64,000 nt of DNA from the NCBI RefSeq assembly GCF_014192225.1, contig NZ_JACHXS010000010.1, forward strand, positions 1 to 64,000, in the 5' to 3' direction. Made by a program: the position numbers and the translations under genes. The DNA is from Pseudoduganella umbonata (GTDB taxonomy: Bacteria > Pseudomonadota > Gammaproteobacteria > Burkholderiales > Burkholderiaceae_D). A model generated the notes under the pieces. It was not told where the DNA came from, searched no databases, and saw only the letters and a list, made by a program, of their open reading frames with translations. This document shows, one piece after another, positions 28,674 to 36,998 of this stretch. How positions within the stretch are numbered: position 1 is the first letter of the stretch; each line of letters starts with the position of its first letter.

Positions 28674-29566
28674 AGATCCTGCTTGGTTTCATGTGGCTGC
28701 TGCACTGGCTGCCGCTGCCGGTGCTGGGCCGCTTCGGCACGGCGGTGGGCAGCCTGCTGTTCATCGTCATGGGCCCGCGCCGCGAGATCGCGCTGGTCAA
28801 CCTGCGCCTGGCGATGCCGGAATTGTCGGAAGACCAGCGCCGCGACCTGGCACGCCGCCATTTCCAGGCCTATTCGCGCAGCGTGTTCGAGCGGGCGGTG
28901 CTGTGGTGGGCATCCGAGCAGCGCTTGCGGCGCCTGATCCGCATCGAGACGAGCGAAGGCATGCCGCCGGGCCAGATTCCGGTGGCCGCGATGACGGAAA
29001 AGCCGACGATCCTGCTGTGCCCGCACTTCGTGTGCCTGGATGTCGGCGGAGCGTCGATCGCGATGGAAGCTTCCGCCTCGTCGATGTACGTCACGCAGAA
29101 GAACGCCACGTTCGATGCCGTGCTGCGCGCAGGCCGCGCCCGCTTCAAGCCCGTCAAGCTGTTCACGCGGCAGGACGGCATCAAGCCGATCCTGCGCGCG
29201 CTGCGCGACCGGCTGCCCTATTTCATGCTGCCGGACATGGATTTCGGCGAAAAGGATGCCGAGTTCGTGCCCTTCTTCGGCGTGCCGGCGGCAACGCTGA
29301 CGGCCACCGCCCGCATTGCCGCCACCACGGGCGCGCAGGTGATGCCGGTGATCGCGACTTTCCTGCCGAATTATCAAGGTTGGCGCGTCAAGTTCTATCC
29401 GGTGTGGGACAATTATCCTGGAACCGACATGGTTGCCGCCACGCGCCGCATGAACCAGTTCATCGAGGAACGGGTGCGCGAAGCGCCGGCGGAATATTTC
29501 TGGACTCACAAGCGCTACAAGACCCGCCCGAACGGCGAACCGTCCTTCTATTCAAACAAGCGATGA
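28670..29566 (+). CDS. Lipid A biosynthesis acyltransferase (LpxL/LpxM-like), second copy
   Basis: A 298-residue paralogue of the gene before it. It has an N-terminal membrane anchor, catalytic HFVCLD (HX4D) in CPHFVCLDVGG, then MYVTQKNATFD and LPYFMLPDMDFGEKDAEFVPFFG. The two copies use different acid residues (Glu, then Asp) and are only distantly alike. Two transferases in tandem suggest that both secondary chains of lipid A are added from this operon. It is coupled by 4-bp overlaps to the first copy and to dapF. Confidence 0.88.
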   Translation: MKILLGFMWLLHWLPLPVLGRFGTAVGSLLFIVMGPRREIALVNLRLAMPELSEDQRRDLARRHFQAYSRSVFERAVLWWASEQRLRRLIRIETSEGMPPGQIPVAAMTEKPTILLCPHFVCLDVGGASIAMEASASSMYVTQKNATFDAVLRAGRARFKPVKLFTRQDGIKPILRALRDRLPYFMLPDMDFGEKDAEFVPFFGVPAATLTATARIAATTGAQVMPVIATFLPNYQGWRVKFYPVWDNYPGTDMVAATRRMNQFIEERVREAPAEYFWTHKRYKTRPNGEPSFYSNKR

Positions 29567-30426
29567 AACTCAAATTCACCAAGATGCATGGCGCCGGCAA
29601 CGACTTCGTCGTGATCGATGCCATCAACCAGCAGATCGACTTCACGACCGCGCAGTGGAAAGCGCTGGCGGACCGCCGCTTCGGCGTGGGTGCCGACCAG
29701 TTGCTGGTCGTGGAAAAATCGACCAACCCCAGCTGCGACTTCCGCTACCGCATCTTCAACAACGACGGCGGCGAGGTGGAACAGTGCGGCAACGGCGCGC
29801 GTGCCTTTGCAAAATTCGTGGCCGAAAAAGGCTTGACGGAACGCCGCAGCATCGCCGTCGAAACGATGTCCGGCATCATTGCCCCGCGCCTGGAAGAAGA
29901 TGGCAGCGTCACGGTGGACATGGGCGCGCCGGTGTTCGATCCGGCCCTCGTGCCGTTCGATACGGAAGGACTGGAAGGCCGGCCGGAAGGCAACGATACG
30001 CTGTGGCCGCTGGTGCTGGAACTGGCTGGCGAGAAGGAAACCGTGCTGGTGTCGGTGCTGTCGATGGGCAACCCTCATGCGGTGCAGGTGGTGCCGGACG
30101 CGGATACTGCGCCCGTTGAGCTGACCGGTCCGCTGATCGAACATCACGCCCACTTTCCGAAACGTGTCAACGCCGGCTTCATGCAACTGGTGAGCCGCCG
30201 GCATGTCCGGCTGCGCGTATTCGAGCGCGGTGCCGGAGAAACGCTGGCCTGCGGCACCGGCGCCTGCGCGGCCGTCGTGGCGGGCATCCGCCGCGGCCTG
30301 CTCGATTCGCCGGTGCGGGTGGATGCGCGCGGCGGCGAACTGTCGATCGCCTGGGCTGGCGAAGGCGAACCGGTTTACCTGACCGGCCCCGCCGTGACCG
30401 TGTTCGAAGGCGAAATCACGGTCTGA
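29563..30426 (+). CDS. dapF: Diaminopimelate epimerase
   Basis: Interconverts LL- and meso-diaminopimelate for lysine and peptidoglycan. The 287 residues carry both active-site cysteines: Cys75 in EQCGNGAR and Cys230 in TLACGTGACA. GAGNDFVVID opens the protein. The ATG overlaps the acyltransferase stop (ATGA). In enterobacteria dapF is followed by a DUF484 gene and xerC; here those two lie 3 kb further on, after a Sel1 gene and a porin. Confidence 0.96.
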   Translation: MKLKFTKMHGAGNDFVVIDAINQQIDFTTAQWKALADRRFGVGADQLLVVEKSTNPSCDFRYRIFNNDGGEVEQCGNGARAFAKFVAEKGLTERRSIAVETMSGIIAPRLEEDGSVTVDMGAPVFDPALVPFDTEGLEGRPEGNDTLWPLVLELAGEKETVLVSVLSMGNPHAVQVVPDADTAPVELTGPLIEHHAHFPKRVNAGFMQLVSRRHVRLRVFERGAGETLACGTGACAAVVAGIRRGLLDSPVRVDARGGELSIAWAGEGEPVYLTGPAVTVFEGEITV

Positions 30427-30438
30427 ACGCGCTGGCCG

Positions 30439-30480
30439 CTGATCCAGCCGATGATCCAGCGATGATCCAGCGATGATCGA
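30439..30480. repeat. 11-bp tandem repeat in the dapF / Sel1 convergent gap
   Basis: About three and a half copies of the unit GATGATCCAGC (first copy degenerate), filling most of the 62-bp gap between two converging stop codons. No clear terminator is visible beside it. Confidence 0.8.
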
Positions 30481-30488
30481 GTGGGAGG

Positions 30489-31952
30489 CTAGGCGGCCAG
30501 GCGCGCGCGGTCGCCGCCTTCGCTCCCTGCTTCAACCAGTTGCAGCCACGTCTTGAAGCGGTACAGCCGCTGCCGGTAATTCCCCTCCAGGCCAGCGTCG
30601 ACCTGTTCGAATTGCCGCGTGATGCGATCCAGTGCCTGGCGCTGGCGTGCGGTTTCCACCAGCACCAGACGGCGCCGCCCGCGGCCATAGCTGGCACGGA
30701 TATCGACGACGAGGCAATGGCCGTGGTCGGCTGCCTTCACGTCCAGCAAGAGCGCTTCGGCGCGTGTCAGCCCGAACAGCGCGGCCAGTTCGATCCGCGC
30801 CGCCAGCAGGGGCTGGCTGCTGGCCAGTTCCCGCGTCACCAATGGCAAGAGCGCCAGGGCCCAGCCGGTTTTCTCCGGCGCCGGTGCGATCCGCATCAGC
30901 ACCTCGGCAGCCTGCGCGCAATGTTGTGCCGCCGCCTTTTGCAACCAGTACGCGGCCTTCACGTCGTTGCAGTCGTTGCTGCGCCGCATGCGCCATGCCT
31001 GCAAGCCGCACTCGAGCTGCGCCGCGCCATGCCCCAGCACGGCGGCCCGCTCCAGGCAGGTTTGCGCCTCGCCCACGCAGCGTTGCGAGAATTCCGGTTT
31101 CACATAGATACGCGACAGTGCGAACCACGCTTCGGCCAGGCCTTGCTCGCCGGCCAGCGTGAGCCAGCGTACCGCCCGCTTGAAGCTGGCCGGGCAGCCG
31201 CTCGGCAGCCGCATGCCCTCCGCGTCGATGCGCGCCAGTTGCAGGCCCAGCGCCAGTTGCGCGTGGCGATCGCCTGCGGTGGCGGCCAGCTCACGCATCC
31301 TTTGCACCTCGTCACCAGGACCGTCTTCCCGCGCCAATGCTTCCGCGCAGCGTGACAGCAGGCGTGCTTCCGCGGCCGATCCCGTCCAGGCGGCACCATC
31401 GGCCGGTGCCTGCGCGAGCAGTGCGCGTGCCAGCGGCAGCGCCGCGGCAAGGGGAATCGATGGTTCGCCAGGCGGCGGTTTGATGGCGCCGCGCCCCGGC
31501 AATACCACGGGTCCCGGGGCCGGATCCGCGACAGCCAGGCGCAACTTCGCCAGCAGCACGCCGGCTTCGGACGAACCGGCGCGCGCCGCCGCATCGAGCG
31601 CGCGCCGCGCCCGCTGGCACAGGCCGGGATGGGTGACGGCCGGCTCCTGCAACACGAGCTGGCCCAGGGTCAGGGCGGCCTGGACGATGCCGGCATCGCT
31701 GGCGCGGGCATACCAGTCGAGCAATGTGGCGCGATGGTGGCTGGCATATTGCCAGGGGATGTGGCGGCCGATCAGCATCCATGCTTCGTCGATACCGGCG
31801 GCTGCCGCGCGCGACAGCCAGTGCAGCGCAGTGGGCGGACTGCACGGCAAGCCGGCACCGCCGGCCAGGTAAAGCTTTCCCAGTTTCAATTGGCATCCAG
31901 GGTCTCCCGACCGCGCACCCCGGATCACTGCCAGCTCTTCACGATTGGCCAT
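30489..31952 (-). CDS. Sel1-like repeat protein
   Basis: A 487-residue protein with several Sel1-type helical repeats, for example CQLKLGKLYLAGG...ALHWLSRAAAAGIDEAW and AVRWLTLAGEQGLAEAWFAL and AAYWLQKAAAQHCAQAAEVL. The last 120 residues are different: LLDVKAADHGHCLVVDIRAS and an Arg-rich stretch GRGRRRLVL, perhaps a small separate domain. There is no signal peptide. The ATG at 31952 starts the first repeat; a reading up to 32132 looks non-coding. Sel1 proteins are scaffolds, and the partner here is unknown. Confidence 0.78.
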   Translation of the reverse strand: MANREELAVIRGARSGDPGCQLKLGKLYLAGGAGLPCSPPTALHWLSRAAAAGIDEAWMLIGRHIPWQYASHHRATLLDWYARASDAGIVQAALTLGQLVLQEPAVTHPGLCQRARRALDAAARAGSSEAGVLLAKLRLAVADPAPGPVVLPGRGAIKPPPGEPSIPLAAALPLARALLAQAPADGAAWTGSAAEARLLSRCAEALAREDGPGDEVQRMRELAATAGDRHAQLALGLQLARIDAEGMRLPSGCPASFKRAVRWLTLAGEQGLAEAWFALSRIYVKPEFSQRCVGEAQTCLERAAVLGHGAAQLECGLQAWRMRRSNDCNDVKAAYWLQKAAAQHCAQAAEVLMRIAPAPEKTGWALALLPLVTRELASSQPLLAARIELAALFGLTRAEALLLDVKAADHGHCLVVDIRASYGRGRRRLVLVETARQRQALDRITRQFEQVDAGLEGNYRQRLYRFKTWLQLVEAGSEGGDRARLAA

Positions 31953-32405
31953 GTCGGTCTCCAGAAAGCTGCCTTGTCGCGGCGGCCGGCAATCCCGGCA
32001 TTCGCCTGCGGCGCTTTTTTTTCGTTGTAAAACAACGGCGCAACTGAACAGTTTAGCCAGCGAACTGTTGCACGCCTCATACAAAGTTGACTTCAGGTTG
32101 ACTTCGCTTGATGTTCGCTTGATGTTGCGCAAACGAGGTCAACCGGGGGTCCGGCTACGCTACCCGTAGATACCTTACCAATGAAAGGATTCCATGACGC
32201 GGGTTAACAAATGACACCGTAAAACTACCGTTTTATAAATACAACAAGAATCCGAAGTTTTGGCGCTTTCAACCAAGACTCGTGCCGCCAATCGACCAAT
32301 CGGCGGAACTGGACGGCAAGACGATCTACTGTGCACCTGTCCAGTTTCACGAGCATTCACCGCTGGCTTCTTGAACCCATCAATTCAGAACAGAGGGAAC
32401 GACAA
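31953..32405. other. Divergent control region between the Sel1 gene and the porin
   Basis: A 453-bp region with no supported gene. It is AT-richer than its surroundings. It holds an 11-bp periodic repeat (32086-32129) and an AT-rich stretch near 32220-32255 with TTTTATAAAT, a likely promoter zone for the porin. That would leave a leader of roughly 150 nt before the porin, a length often seen in porin mRNAs under small-RNA control. I cannot point to a specific sRNA site. Confidence 0.55.
32086..32129. repeat. Four phased 11-bp units upstream of the Sel1 gene and porin
   Basis: Consecutive 11-mers GTTGACTTCAG, GTTGACTTCGC, TTGATGTTCGC and TTGATGTTGCG. The first two and the last two are close pairs. 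Eleven-bp spacing places each copy on nearly the same DNA face, as for a cooperative protein site. No regulator is identified. Confidence 0.6.
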
Positions 32406-33461
32406 ATGAAGAAATCCTTGGTTGCCCTGGCCCTGACGGCCGCTTTCGGCGGCGCCGCAGCCCAGTCGTCCGTGACCATCTATGGGACGATCGACGCAGG
32501 CATTCAGCGCACCACGCACGTCGCCAACGATGCCACGCAGGTGACCCGGCGCGATAACAACAAGCTTGGTTTCCGGGGTGTCGAAGATCTCGGCAATGGC
32601 CTGAAGGCCCTGTTCCAGCTGGAGATTCGCTACGATCCCGATACAGGTGCCCTGGAGAACAATGTGCGCCCGCTGTTCCAGGGCCAGAGCCGCGTCGGCC
32701 TGCAGGGCGCGTTCGGCACCGTGCGCATCGGCCGCGGCCTGACCGCCTACCAGGAATCATCGGTGGCATTCGAACCATGGTCCGGCCTGCCCAACGTGGC
32801 CGGCTACCAGACCGACCTGCACGTCGCCGGTTATACCAGCGACCCGCTGAGCGTTACCGGCAATTCGCTGAACCGCTTCTCGAATGCCGTGTTCTACAAC
32901 TCGCCGGTGTGGAGCGGCTTCCAGGTCAACGTGTCGGTGGCCACCAAAGAGGCCAACAATGGCCCGGTCGTCATCGGCAAGGGCACCGCCGCCGCACCGC
33001 AATATGCGGCCAATGCGATGGCGTCGGCCAACCCGTACTCGGTCAGCGCCACCTACACCAATGGCCCGTTCGCCGCCATGCTGGGCGCCGAACGCAATGC
33101 CATCGAAACGGAACTGTGGTCGGTGGCGGCATCGTACAAACCGATCCCCGACCTGAAACTGATGGCGTCCTACCAGCGGCAGGACCAGGGCCACACGCAG
33201 TGGTTCAACGAGAATATCAACGCCTGGGTGGTCGGCGCCAACTACACGGTCGGCGTGAACAAGTTCATCGTCGGCTACGGCCAGAAGGATCCGGATGGCG
33301 TGATCAAGACCAAGCAGGCGTCCGTCGGCTATGAGTACAGCATCTCGCCGCGTACGTACCTGTATGTCGACCTGTCGGTGAAAAAGGCCCCGTTCGTCGC
33401 GACGGCCACCAACGACGACACGCGCAAGCATTACGCGCTGGGCGTGCATCACAATTTCTAG
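32406..33461 (+). CDS. Outer-membrane porin, betaproteobacterial type
   Basis: A general diffusion porin of 351 residues, like Omp32/OpcP proteins. Signal peptide MKKSLVALALTAAFGGAAAQ, then the mature start SSVTIYGTIDAG. Typical parts are NKLGFRGVEDLGNGLKALFQLE, the loop-3 region with RVGLQGAFGTVRIGRG, and a C-terminal beta-strand ending in Phe (ALGVHHNF), the signal for BAM insertion. Start ATG 32406 gives a clean signal peptide. It is a single gene with its own terminator. Confidence 0.95.
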   Translation: MKKSLVALALTAAFGGAAAQSSVTIYGTIDAGIQRTTHVANDATQVTRRDNNKLGFRGVEDLGNGLKALFQLEIRYDPDTGALENNVRPLFQGQSRVGLQGAFGTVRIGRGLTAYQESSVAFEPWSGLPNVAGYQTDLHVAGYTSDPLSVTGNSLNRFSNAVFYNSPVWSGFQVNVSVATKEANNGPVVIGKGTAAAPQYAANAMASANPYSVSATYTNGPFAAMLGAERNAIETELWSVAASYKPIPDLKLMASYQRQDQGHTQWFNENINAWVVGANYTVGVNKFIVGYGQKDPDGVIKTKQASVGYEYSISPRTYLYVDLSVKKAPFVATATNDDTRKHYALGVHHNF

Positions 33462-33498
33462 TCGTTCAGTCTCGGTTTAGCAAAGTGCGAGGGAGCAG

Positions 33499-33533
33499 CG
33501 CTCCGGGGCGGTTTTCCGGAGCGTTCTTTTTTT
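33499..33533 (+). terminator. Intrinsic terminator of the porin gene
   Basis: CGCTCCGG (33499-33506) and CCGGAGCG (33516-33523) around a 9-base loop, followed by TTCTTTTTTT. It lies 37 bp past the porin stop. Confidence 0.88.
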
Positions 33534-33581
33534 GGCAGCCCGTCGGGTAGAATGTTGCTTGCTTTATTAAAAGTGACAACA

Positions 33582-34253
33582 ATGACCGCTCTCCTGGATT
33601 CCTCGGCTGTCGCGCAATACCTGGCAGACCATCCCCATTTCTTTGAAGAACATGCGAGCCTGCTGGGTGACATACGTCTGTCCAGTCCGCTGACCGGCCG
33701 TGCCGTGTCGTTGCAGGAGCGCCAGATGGAAGTCATGCGCGAGCGCTACAAGGCGCTGGAACTGCGCCTTTCCGAACTGAACCGCAATGCGCAGGAAAAC
33801 CAGGCCATCGCGAACCGTTTCCACGGCTGGAACCAGTCGCTGCTGCGCGAGCGCGACGTGGCCGCCATGCCGCGTGCCGTCACCGAAGGCCTGAAGGCGC
33901 AATTCAATGTCCCGGCGGCCACGCTGCGCCTGTTCGGTGTCGCGCCCGAATACACGGACAAATGGTTCGCCGCCGGCGTGTCCGACGATGCCCGCCTGTT
34001 CGCCAACGGCTTGCGCACGCCTTACTGCGGCAGCAACAACGATTTCGAAGCGGTGCGCTGGCTCGACGATGCCGGCTTGATCAAGTCCGCCGTCATCGTG
34101 GCACTGCGCCAGCCGGGCGCCACCGGCCCCGCGTTCGGCCTGCTGATCATGGGCTCGCCCGATGCGGAACGCTTCACATCGCTGATGGCCACCGATTTCC
34201 TGGTGCATATCGGCGAAACAGCCAGCGTCGCGCTGGCACCGCTGCTGGCCTGA
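33582..34253 (+). CDS. DUF484 family protein, upstream partner of xerC
   Basis: A 223-residue cytoplasmic protein with an N-terminal helical part (VAQYLADHPHFFEEHASLLG), a coiled-coil stretch near residues 45-75, and a GAF-like domain (about 85-220). This is the DUF484 layout. In many proteobacteria it sits between dapF and xerC, and its role is unknown. I chose ATG 33582; an upstream in-frame ATG at 33552 would add ten residues. The stop is 2 bp before the xerC start, so the two are one unit. Confidence 0.85.
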   Translation: MTALLDSSAVAQYLADHPHFFEEHASLLGDIRLSSPLTGRAVSLQERQMEVMRERYKALELRLSELNRNAQENQAIANRFHGWNQSLLRERDVAAMPRAVTEGLKAQFNVPAATLRLFGVAPEYTDKWFAAGVSDDARLFANGLRTPYCGSNNDFEAVRWLDDAGLIKSAVIVALRQPGATGPAFGLLIMGSPDAERFTSLMATDFLVHIGETASVALAPLLA

Positions 34254-34255
34254 CC

Positions 34256-35224
34256 ATGAGCGATCCGCGCGGCGATGCCGGCTGGGGCGCGGAATGGTTG
34301 CGGCACCTGGCCACGCAACGCAAGCTGTCGGCACGTACCATCGATGCCTATGGCCGCGACCTGGCCGAACTGGCCGCGTTGGCCGGCCTGTCCGGCGGGC
34401 AGGACTGGACAGCGATCACCCACGCCGACATCCGCCGCTTCACCGCGAAACTGCACGCCGGCGGCCAGCAGCCGCGCTCGATTGCCCGCAAGCTGTCCGG
34501 CTGGCGCAGCTTTTTCGGCTGGCTGGCTGAACACACCAGCCTGGCTGCCAATCCCGTCGAAGGGGTACGGGCACCGAAGCGGCCGAAGTTGCTGCCGAAA
34601 GCGCTGTCGGTCGACAACGCCGTGCAACTGGTCGCAACGCCGGTACGCCAGGCTGCCGCGCCGACGCCTGCCGAATTGTGCAACAGCGCGATGTTTGAAC
34701 TGCTCTATTCCAGCGGCCTGCGGGTATCCGAACTGTGCGGACTCGATCTGCACTTCCACAAGGCAGGCGGGACGGCGGGCGCATCGGCTGGCTGGCTCGA
34801 GCGGGACAATGCCGAGGTCGTCGTCACCGGCAAGGGCAACAAGATGCGCCGCGTACCGGTCGGCAAGGCCGCGCTGGCGGCCATCGACGCCTGGCTGGCC
34901 GTACGCCCTGCCCCGGCCGACGGCAGTGGCGCACTGTTCGTGAGCGAGCGCGGCAGCAGGATGTCGCCCCGGGTCGTGCAAATGCGGCTCAAGCGGCATG
35001 CGATCGCCACCGGCGCGCCGGTGCACGTGCACCCGCACATGCTGCGGCATTCGTTTGCCTCCCACGTGCTGCAGTCTTCCGGCGACCTGCGGGCCGTGCA
35101 GGAAATGCTGGGGCATGCCAGCATCACGTCCACCCAGGTCTATACGGCACTCGATTTCCAGCACCTGGCCGAGGTGTATGACAGGACCCATCCGCGCGCC
35201 AAAACCGGTAAAGGCAGCGCCTGA
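34256..35224 (+). CDS. xerC: Site-specific tyrosine recombinase XerC
   Basis: Resolves chromosome dimers at dif with XerD. The 322 residues hold an N-terminal SAM-like core-binding domain (about 10-95) and the catalytic domain with all six key residues: Arg156 (SGLRVSEL), Lys193 (TGKGNKMR), His261 and Arg264 (HMLRHSF), His287 (LGHASI) and Tyr296 (QVYTALD). A loop between the catalytic Arg and Lys (residues 168-183) is a little longer than usual. Context with DUF484 supports XerC rather than a phage integrase. Confidence 0.94.
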   Translation: MSDPRGDAGWGAEWLRHLATQRKLSARTIDAYGRDLAELAALAGLSGGQDWTAITHADIRRFTAKLHAGGQQPRSIARKLSGWRSFFGWLAEHTSLAANPVEGVRAPKRPKLLPKALSVDNAVQLVATPVRQAAAPTPAELCNSAMFELLYSSGLRVSELCGLDLHFHKAGGTAGASAGWLERDNAEVVVTGKGNKMRRVPVGKAALAAIDAWLAVRPAPADGSGALFVSERGSRMSPRVVQMRLKRHAIATGAPVHVHPHMLRHSFASHVLQSSGDLRAVQEMLGHASITSTQVYTALDFQHLAEVYDRTHPRAKTGKGSA

Positions 35225-35313
35225 CCGGACCCAATTGTGCGATTGGACAGCATAATTGGAATTCCGGCATAATCGACCGATTCTGATTTTGGCAACCCTT
35301 TCTGGCAACTGAC

Positions 35314-36369
35314 ATGGCACTGATTCCGACCACCATCCTGACCGGCTTTCTCGGCGCCGGGAAAACCACGCTGTTGAATCGCATCCTGCGCGAACAGCAC
35401 GGCATGCGCATCGCCGTGATCGAGAATGAATTTGGCCAGGAAAACATCGACAATGAAATCCTGGTACAGGAGAGCCGCGAACAGATCGTCGAGATGAACA
35501 ACGGTTGCATCTGCTGCACGGTGCGGGGCGACCTGATTATCGGCCTGTCGGACCTGGCGAAGAAACGCGCCGCCGGCGAAATCGCGTTCGACCGCGTCGT
35601 CATCGAGACGACCGGCCTGGCCAATCCCGGCCCCGTCGCGCAAACCTTTTTCATGGACGAGGAAGTGGGCAGCCACTACCTGCTCGATGCGATCGTGACC
35701 GTGGTCGATGCCCGCCACGCGATGCAACAGCTCGATGCCAACGAGGAAGCACAGCGCCAGGTAGGGTTTGCGGACAAGATCCTGCTGTCGAAGACCGACC
35801 TGGTCGACGCCGCCGCGATCGAGGAACTGACGGCGCGCCTGAAGCGCATCAACCCGCGTGCGCCGATCGGCCGTTCGGATTTCGGCAATGCGCCGATCAC
35901 CGAGGTACTGGACCTGAAGGGGTTCAACCTGAACGAAAAGCTGGAAATCGATCCCGACTTCCTGGCGGCGGAAGAGCACGAACACGAGCACGATCATGAG
36001 CACCACCATGATCACGACCACGAACATGGCGCCCATTGCGATCATCCGAGCCACCGGCACGCCCACCATACGGATGACATTTCCGCCTTTGCCTTCAAAA
36101 GCGATCGAGCGTTCGATTCGGCGAAACTGGACGAATTCCTGGGCGGCCTGGTGAACGTTTATGGCCCTCGCATGTTGCGCTACAAAGGCGTATTGTGGAT
36201 GCAGGGCGCCGAGCGCAAGGTCGTCTTCCAGGGCGTGCACCAGCTGATGGGCAGCGACCTCGGGGCAAAATGGGGCGAGAACGATGTGCGCGGCAGCAAG
36301 ATGGTGTTTATCGGCAAAAATCTGCCAAAAGACATCTTTATTCGCGGTTTGGAACAATGTCTGGTATAA
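35314..36369 (+). CDS. COG0523 (CobW/YeiR) GTPase, probable zinc metallochaperone
   Basis: A 351-residue G3E GTPase. Walker A GFLGAGKTTLL (11-21), the metal motif GCICC (Cys65, Cys67, Cys68), ETTGLANP, and the base-recognition LLSKTDLVD. A His/Asp/Glu-rich stretch (about 222-252, with HDHEHHHDHDHEH) can bind several metal ions. The C-terminal CobW_C domain follows. Members with GCxCC and a His tail deliver zinc to target enzymes in low zinc. The next gene encodes a DksA that lacks the zinc-finger cysteines, an arrangement known from Zur regulons, although I cannot find a convincing Zur box here. Confidence 0.88.
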   Translation: MALIPTTILTGFLGAGKTTLLNRILREQHGMRIAVIENEFGQENIDNEILVQESREQIVEMNNGCICCTVRGDLIIGLSDLAKKRAAGEIAFDRVVIETTGLANPGPVAQTFFMDEEVGSHYLLDAIVTVVDARHAMQQLDANEEAQRQVGFADKILLSKTDLVDAAAIEELTARLKRINPRAPIGRSDFGNAPITEVLDLKGFNLNEKLEIDPDFLAAEEHEHEHDHEHHHDHDHEHGAHCDHPSHRHAHHTDDISAFAFKSDRAFDSAKLDEFLGGLVNVYGPRMLRYKGVLWMQGAERKVVFQGVHQLMGSDLGAKWGENDVRGSKMVFIGKNLPKDIFIRGLEQCLV

Positions 36370-36464
36370 ACTAACCCGGTTTTTGTGGGGCCGCGTCCGG
36401 TCCAGGCCATGCGGCCTCCCGGCTGGAATTTGAAAACTCTGTCGTATCGAAGGTAAGCGAAGTC

Positions 36465-36905
36465 ATGACCAAAACAAATAAGACCCCCGCGGAAGCGCCT
36501 ATCCTCACCGAAGAAGAAATCCTCGCGATGAGCGACAAGGACTACATGAATCCGGCGCAACAGGCTTTCTTCAAGGCCAAGCTGCAAGCCCTGGAAAAAG
36601 AACTGCTGAAAAACGCCGGCGAAACCACCGAGCACCTGCGTGAAACGGTGCTGGTACCCGATCCGGCCGACCGCGCCACCATCGAGGAAGAGCATGCGCT
36701 GGAATTGCGCACCCGCGACCGCGAGCGCAAACTGCTGAAGAAAGTGCAGCAATCGATCGTGGCGATCGACAATGGCGAATACGGCTGGTGCGAAGAAACG
36801 GGCGAGCCGATCGGCATTCCACGCCTGATCGCCCGCCCGACCGCCACGCTGTCGCTGGAAGCCCAGCAGAGGCGTGAGCTGAAACAGAAACTGTACGGCG
36901 ACTGA
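36465..36905 (+). CDS. dksA: RNA polymerase-binding factor DksA, zinc-finger cysteines mostly lost
   Basis: DksA enters the RNA polymerase secondary channel and with ppGpp shuts down rRNA promoters. The 146 residues have the coiled-coil with the tip motif DPADRA (DxxDxA, 66-71). In the globular domain only the first of four zinc ligands remains: Cys109, Thr112, Ser130 and Ala133 stand at the CxxC-x17-CxxC places. Homologues of this Cys-poor type work without zinc. It follows the COG0523 GTPase by 95 bp and has its own terminator. The tRNA-tuf promoter in this window is a typical DksA target class. Confidence 0.93.
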   Translation: MTKTNKTPAEAPILTEEEILAMSDKDYMNPAQQAFFKAKLQALEKELLKNAGETTEHLRETVLVPDPADRATIEEEHALELRTRDRERKLLKKVQQSIVAIDNGEYGWCEETGEPIGIPRLIARPTATLSLEAQQRRELKQKLYGD

Positions 36906-36920
36906 TCCGTTACCCTTCCA

Positions 36921-36950
36921 TAAAAAAGCATGCCGCGGCATGCTTTTTTA
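36921..36950 (+). terminator. Bidirectional-looking terminator after dksA
   Basis: TAAAAAAGCATGCC pairs with GGCATGCTTTTTTA across the centre GC: a perfect palindrome with T-runs on both strands, 16 bp past the dksA stop. Confidence 0.9.
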
Positions 36951-36998
36951 TTTCCTGCCGTGTCGTGCTCATGTTTTCCTCTGGGCTACACTAGCGCG

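Noticed and set aside
34256..35224. Integrase of a mobile element
   Set aside because: Catalytic and N-terminal domains, length and the DUF484 neighbour identify XerC. There is no tRNA-linked attachment site beside it.
35225..35313. Zur box before the COG0523 GTPase
   Set aside because: Two GCATAAT words 17 bp apart and a GGAATTCC palindrome are present, but they do not match the Zur dyad well enough to call.
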